From: Metarhizium brunneum
Taxonomy: Eukaryota; Ascomycota; Sordariomycetes; Hypocreales; Clavicipitaceae
NCBI RefSeq assembly: GCF_013426205.1
Contig: NC_089422.1
Location: 9,141,001-9,205,000 of the forward strand
DNA: 64,000 nt
Direction of reading: 5' to 3'
This document shows positions 61,500 through 64,000 of the stretch, in pieces. The notes under the pieces are model-generated. The model was given only the letters and a program-made list of their open reading frames with translations, made no database searches and was not told the DNA's origin. Positions within the stretch are counted from its first letter, which is position 1; each line of letters begins with the position of its first letter. The translations under genes and the position numbers were made by a program.

Positions 61500-62012
61500 G
61501 CAATGAATATTGCAGATTGTGAAAGTAAGAAGATACTATAAGAAATAAAGGAGAGCAGCAGATTCGGAGATTTTAGTACTGCTCACTATAGCAAGGCACA
61601 AGAGGTTGCGTAAATTTATTTTCCCTCCCCCCCTTTTCTTTTGTTACATTTATCATGGCCTATCTGCATATTTGGAGACGGCGTTTATGGCCTTGCAAAC
61701 GACACAATGGGCGAAATAGTACAGCAGCCTGACATTGGCAAATGGACAGAGCACGGAGTTTGGGAAACACGCGTCACATAAAGCTCGATTGCGAACATGA
61801 TGCCCGCCCTATGCGGCAAGGGCCTGAGAACCGATTTACTTTGGGAATCTGCTCGCTTGAAGGATGATACAATACCCCCCTCGGACATTTTTGATGGTTT
61901 TGGACTTGGTGGTTACCGCATATGCGAGATAGATACCCATAATGAGAATTCTACTTTTAAAAGATCAAGCAAGTGGCGTCTTCATCGATTTGCAAACACA
62001 AGCTGCTCGTGG
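61500..62012. other. Convergent 3' spacer
   Basis: Between the F-box gene and GPI14. Contains a C/T-run (61622-61644). Nothing else recognised. Confidence 0.5.
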
Positions 62013-63375
62013 CTATTCTGTACGCGCCTTGGGTGCTGTGTGGGCCCCCCCGTCGCTGATGATGACGCCCAGAATCCAGCAGTTGACCAGGAAGAAGGCC
62101 ACGGATGACGCCCACAGGCCAGGGAAGAAGGTGCTGCGTCCCAAAAACTCCAGCTCGTACCCCTGGTGCAGCCACGCTCCTTGCGAGACGAGCCATAGGA
62201 CCAACGCCGTCATGCCCAGGCGCGGCTTGCGCAGGAATGTCGAGGTGGGGAGGTACAAGGGCAGGAAGATCATGTACCAGAGGAAATACTACGCTTGTTA
62301 GCCCGCCCCGTGAAGATGCCCGTTTCGTCGATAGGAAGTTTCTAGTGTGCCGGGAACGGCTTACCTGCGAGGTGCACACCTTGTTGAAGGTGACAAAGGC
62401 AAACGTCTGCGCCATCATGGTCGTCGCCAGGTCCTTCTTGGCCAGTACCAGCGGAATGAGGACGCACGAGAGCGACAGCTGCGGGAGGAAGGCGAGCGAC
62501 TCGGCGTGCAGGGGGATACCTGGCCGCGAGGACGCGAGGTACAGCAGGACGTTGTAGGGCGAGAAGTTGTGCCGGTGGTCGATGCGAGTGAGGTGGTGGA
62601 AGAAGGTGTGCACGAGGAACGGGCGGCCGTAGCTGCGGAAGTCTGTTTGAGTAACTGCGGCACGACGAGGAGACGAAAAAGGGGGGGAGACATACACGGC
62701 GTACATGAGGACGTTGAGTCCTGTAAAGGTGGCGAGGCTCACGGCGGCGAGCTGGATTCTGTCCCGGGACAGGAATCGCGCGCGGCGGCGGGCCGGCTTG
62801 CGACGCGGGCGGTCGTCGTCCATCCACCACGCGATGGCGGGCGCCCAGATGCACGGGTATATCTTGAAGTGGACGCCGAGGCCGAGCAGCGCGGCGGCGA
62901 GGTTGACCCTGTGCCCTTCGGCGGCCCAGACGAGCGCCGTGGCCAGGACGCCCAGCAGGCCCTCGGCGCTGCCGCGCGTGCTGATGGTCGCGACCATGGG
63001 GTTCCAGAGCCACAGGGCGGCGAAGGCGCCCGCTTGCTCGGGGGGGATGCCCCTACGGCGGAGGATGCGGAGGATGAGCCACCCGGCGAGGAGGTCGGCG
63101 AGGGCGAAGACGACTTTGCCGAAGGAGAAGAAGGACACGGTGGGGAGGAGGAGCCATGCCAGGAGAGGGGTGTAGCGGTAGGTGTCGCGCGCGTAGGGGG
63201 ACTGCGCGTGCCAGACGTAGCGGGATGCGTCGGTGAAGACGAGGTAGTCGATGTCTGTGTATTTGATGGCCGAGTGGGCGTCTTGGTAGGTGCCGTACAC
63301 GAGGAGCGCGGCGCGGAGGAGGGCGGCGATGAGGAGGAGCGGCGTTGGGCGGAGGAGCGATGCCATCATGGCCAT
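62013..63375 (-). CDS. GPI14: GPI mannosyltransferase I (PIG-M type)
   Basis: Three exons: 63375-62696, 62632-62365 and 62288-62013, giving 407 aa. It adds the first mannose (alpha-1,4) from dolichol-P-mannose to the GPI anchor precursor in the ER lumen. The luminal DxD motif lies in KYTDIDYLVFTDA (Asp41, Asp43). Family blocks follow: YRYTPLLAWLL, GSAEGLLGVLA, GVHFKIYPCIWAPAI and HLTRIDHRHNFSPYN. About ten hydrophobic segments give a polytopic GT-C fold. Splicing the first intron with acceptor CCGCAG at 62633-62638 gives MYAVYGRPFLVHTFFHHL, which matches relatives; reading through would insert a hydrophilic stretch. Divergent from the TRAX gene. Confidence 0.93.
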
Positions 63376-63766
63376 GGCGTTGGCGACGGCGGCGATGCGA
63401 CGATCAATGAGGATTGAGAGACGTCGGTGGAGGTGTTTCCCATGCTTGCGGGCGGGAGGGGGAGCTTATGTCGATGCTGGCGGCGGAGTGCGTTCCGCCC
63501 TGCTCTTCACATCCCTTGGTGTTGATTCACACGTGCAAGCTTGAGCTTGGAGCTTGGAGCTTGATGGCACCTTGTGTCTGGTGGGATGCAGTTGGGGGGA
63601 TGGGGAAAAACGTGGGGCGCAAATTGTTAGTGCGGCTCCCAATCCGTCACACCAGACCGGACCGTTCAATGGGGATGCGTTTGGCGAACCCACATCCATC
63701 AACAACAACCTCACTTGGCCCCGTTGAAAACCATCACCAAAAGTATCAAAATTTGGACGCGTGAAC
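63376..63766. promoter_or_regulatory. Divergent promoter GPI14 / TRAX
   Basis: 391 bp separate the two start codons, so the genes probably share a bidirectional promoter. A tandem AGCTTGGAGCTTGG word (about 63545-63560) is the only repeat seen; no TATA box on either side. Confidence 0.45.
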
Positions 63767-64000
63767 ATGCCCGCGGGAACTAAGAGAGACCGAGACGGCA
63801 ACGCGCGCTCCAGATCATCGCAGGACGCGCCCCGCACCAGATTCCAGTCCCTGTTTGAAAACTTTCGCGATGAGCTGGATGAGCACTATGATCGGAAGGA
63901 GAGGGTAGTCAAGGCGTCGAGGGACGTCACCGCCCAGAGTAAGAAGATGTACGCTTCCCACTGTAATGTATTATATATACACACTGTACTAATTCTGGGG
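63767..64000 (+). CDS. Translin / TRAX family protein, 5' part only
   Basis: The first exon runs 63767-63948 (60 codons plus two bases), followed by an intron starting GTACGC that runs past the window end. The reading FQSLFENFRDELDEHYDRK then ERVVKASRDVTAQSKKM is the conserved N-terminus of the translin superfamily, closest to TRAX (translin-associated factor X), the catalytic partner in the translin-TRAX (C3PO) endoribonuclease that processes small RNA and tRNA fragments. A basic, possibly nuclear-targeting leader (TKRDRDGNARSRSS) precedes it. The rest of the gene, including the acidic catalytic residues, is outside the window. Confidence 0.85.
   Translation, partial: MPAGTKRDRDGNARSRSSQDAPRTRFQSLFENFRDELDEHYDRKERVVKASRDVTAQSKKMYASHCNVLYIHTVLILG

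Noticed and set aside
62347..63417. 356-aa antisense frame over GPI14
   Set aside because: Antisense shadow of a membrane protein; Glu/Gly-rich, no domain, crosses an intron.

Overview
This is a window of a filamentous ascomycete nuclear genome, most likely a Sordariomycete of the order Hypocreales. Genes carry short spliceosomal introns (about 50-110 bp, GT-AG with CTAAC-like branch sites), and lie on both strands with no operon logic. The protein families present (proteinase K-like subtilases with I9 propeptides, secreted S1 proteases, Git1-type MFS permease, Ctr copper transporter, GT90/CAP10, F-box/ankyrin proteins, PK-like phosphotransferase relics) are typical of this group. The protease content would suit an insect-, nematode- or plant-associated fungus, but that is inference. 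All splice models were built by hand from reading frames, splice sites and family homology.

Layout. 1-6.2 kb: subtilase with an altered oxyanion hole (+), DsbA-like thioredoxin-fold protein (+), GT90 glycosyltransferase (-). 6.2-12.4 kb: an AT-rich, gene-poor accessory-looking stretch with a 32-bp tandem repeat and a palindrome-rich element, holding two tandem chymotrypsin-fold (S1) genes. The first keeps its triad; the second has lost the catalytic serine. Both end in the same four-cysteine tail. 13.3-23.4 kb: F-box protein (-), small secreted Thr/Pro/Tyr-rich protein (+), alpha/beta hydrolase with HGGG and GDSAGG motifs (+), two lineage-type hypothetical genes. 24.4-29.2 kb: kinesin-8 (+) convergent with a Ctr copper transporter (-). 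30.6-38.9 kb: a decayed PK/APH-like kinase pseudogene, a cysteine-nucleophile alpha/beta hydrolase (-), an SRPK-like kinase (+), a 2EXR-type protein (+). 40.9-45.3 kb: F-box/ankyrin protein (+), a possible small N-myristoylated protein (-), a Git1-like MFS permease (-). 47.7-52.1 kb: squalene synthase ERG9 (+) and a second, intact-triad subtilase (-) whose third intron appears to be GC-AG. 52.1-56.4 kb: a long gene-free stretch upstream of a bZIP gene (+). 57.5 kb: an internally deleted YjjX-family NTPase remnant. 59.6-64 kb: F-box protein (+), GPI mannosyltransferase I (GPI14/PIG-M, -), and the 5' end of a translin/TRAX gene (+) in a divergent arrangement.

How the genes relate. Housekeeping functions (ERG9, GPI14, TRAX, kinesin-8) alternate with fast-evolving secreted or lineage-specific genes. 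No biosynthetic cluster, CRISPR array, rRNA or convincing tRNA was seen. The most noteworthy signal is that two secreted protease genes with intact reading frames carry substitutions in the catalytic apparatus: oxyanion Asn to Gly in the subtilase at 1709-3018, and Ser195 to Gly with correlated loss of the neighbouring disulfide in the S1 protein at 11253-12419. This suggests retained pseudo-proteases, with an uncharacterised C-terminal cysteine module shared by the S1 pair.
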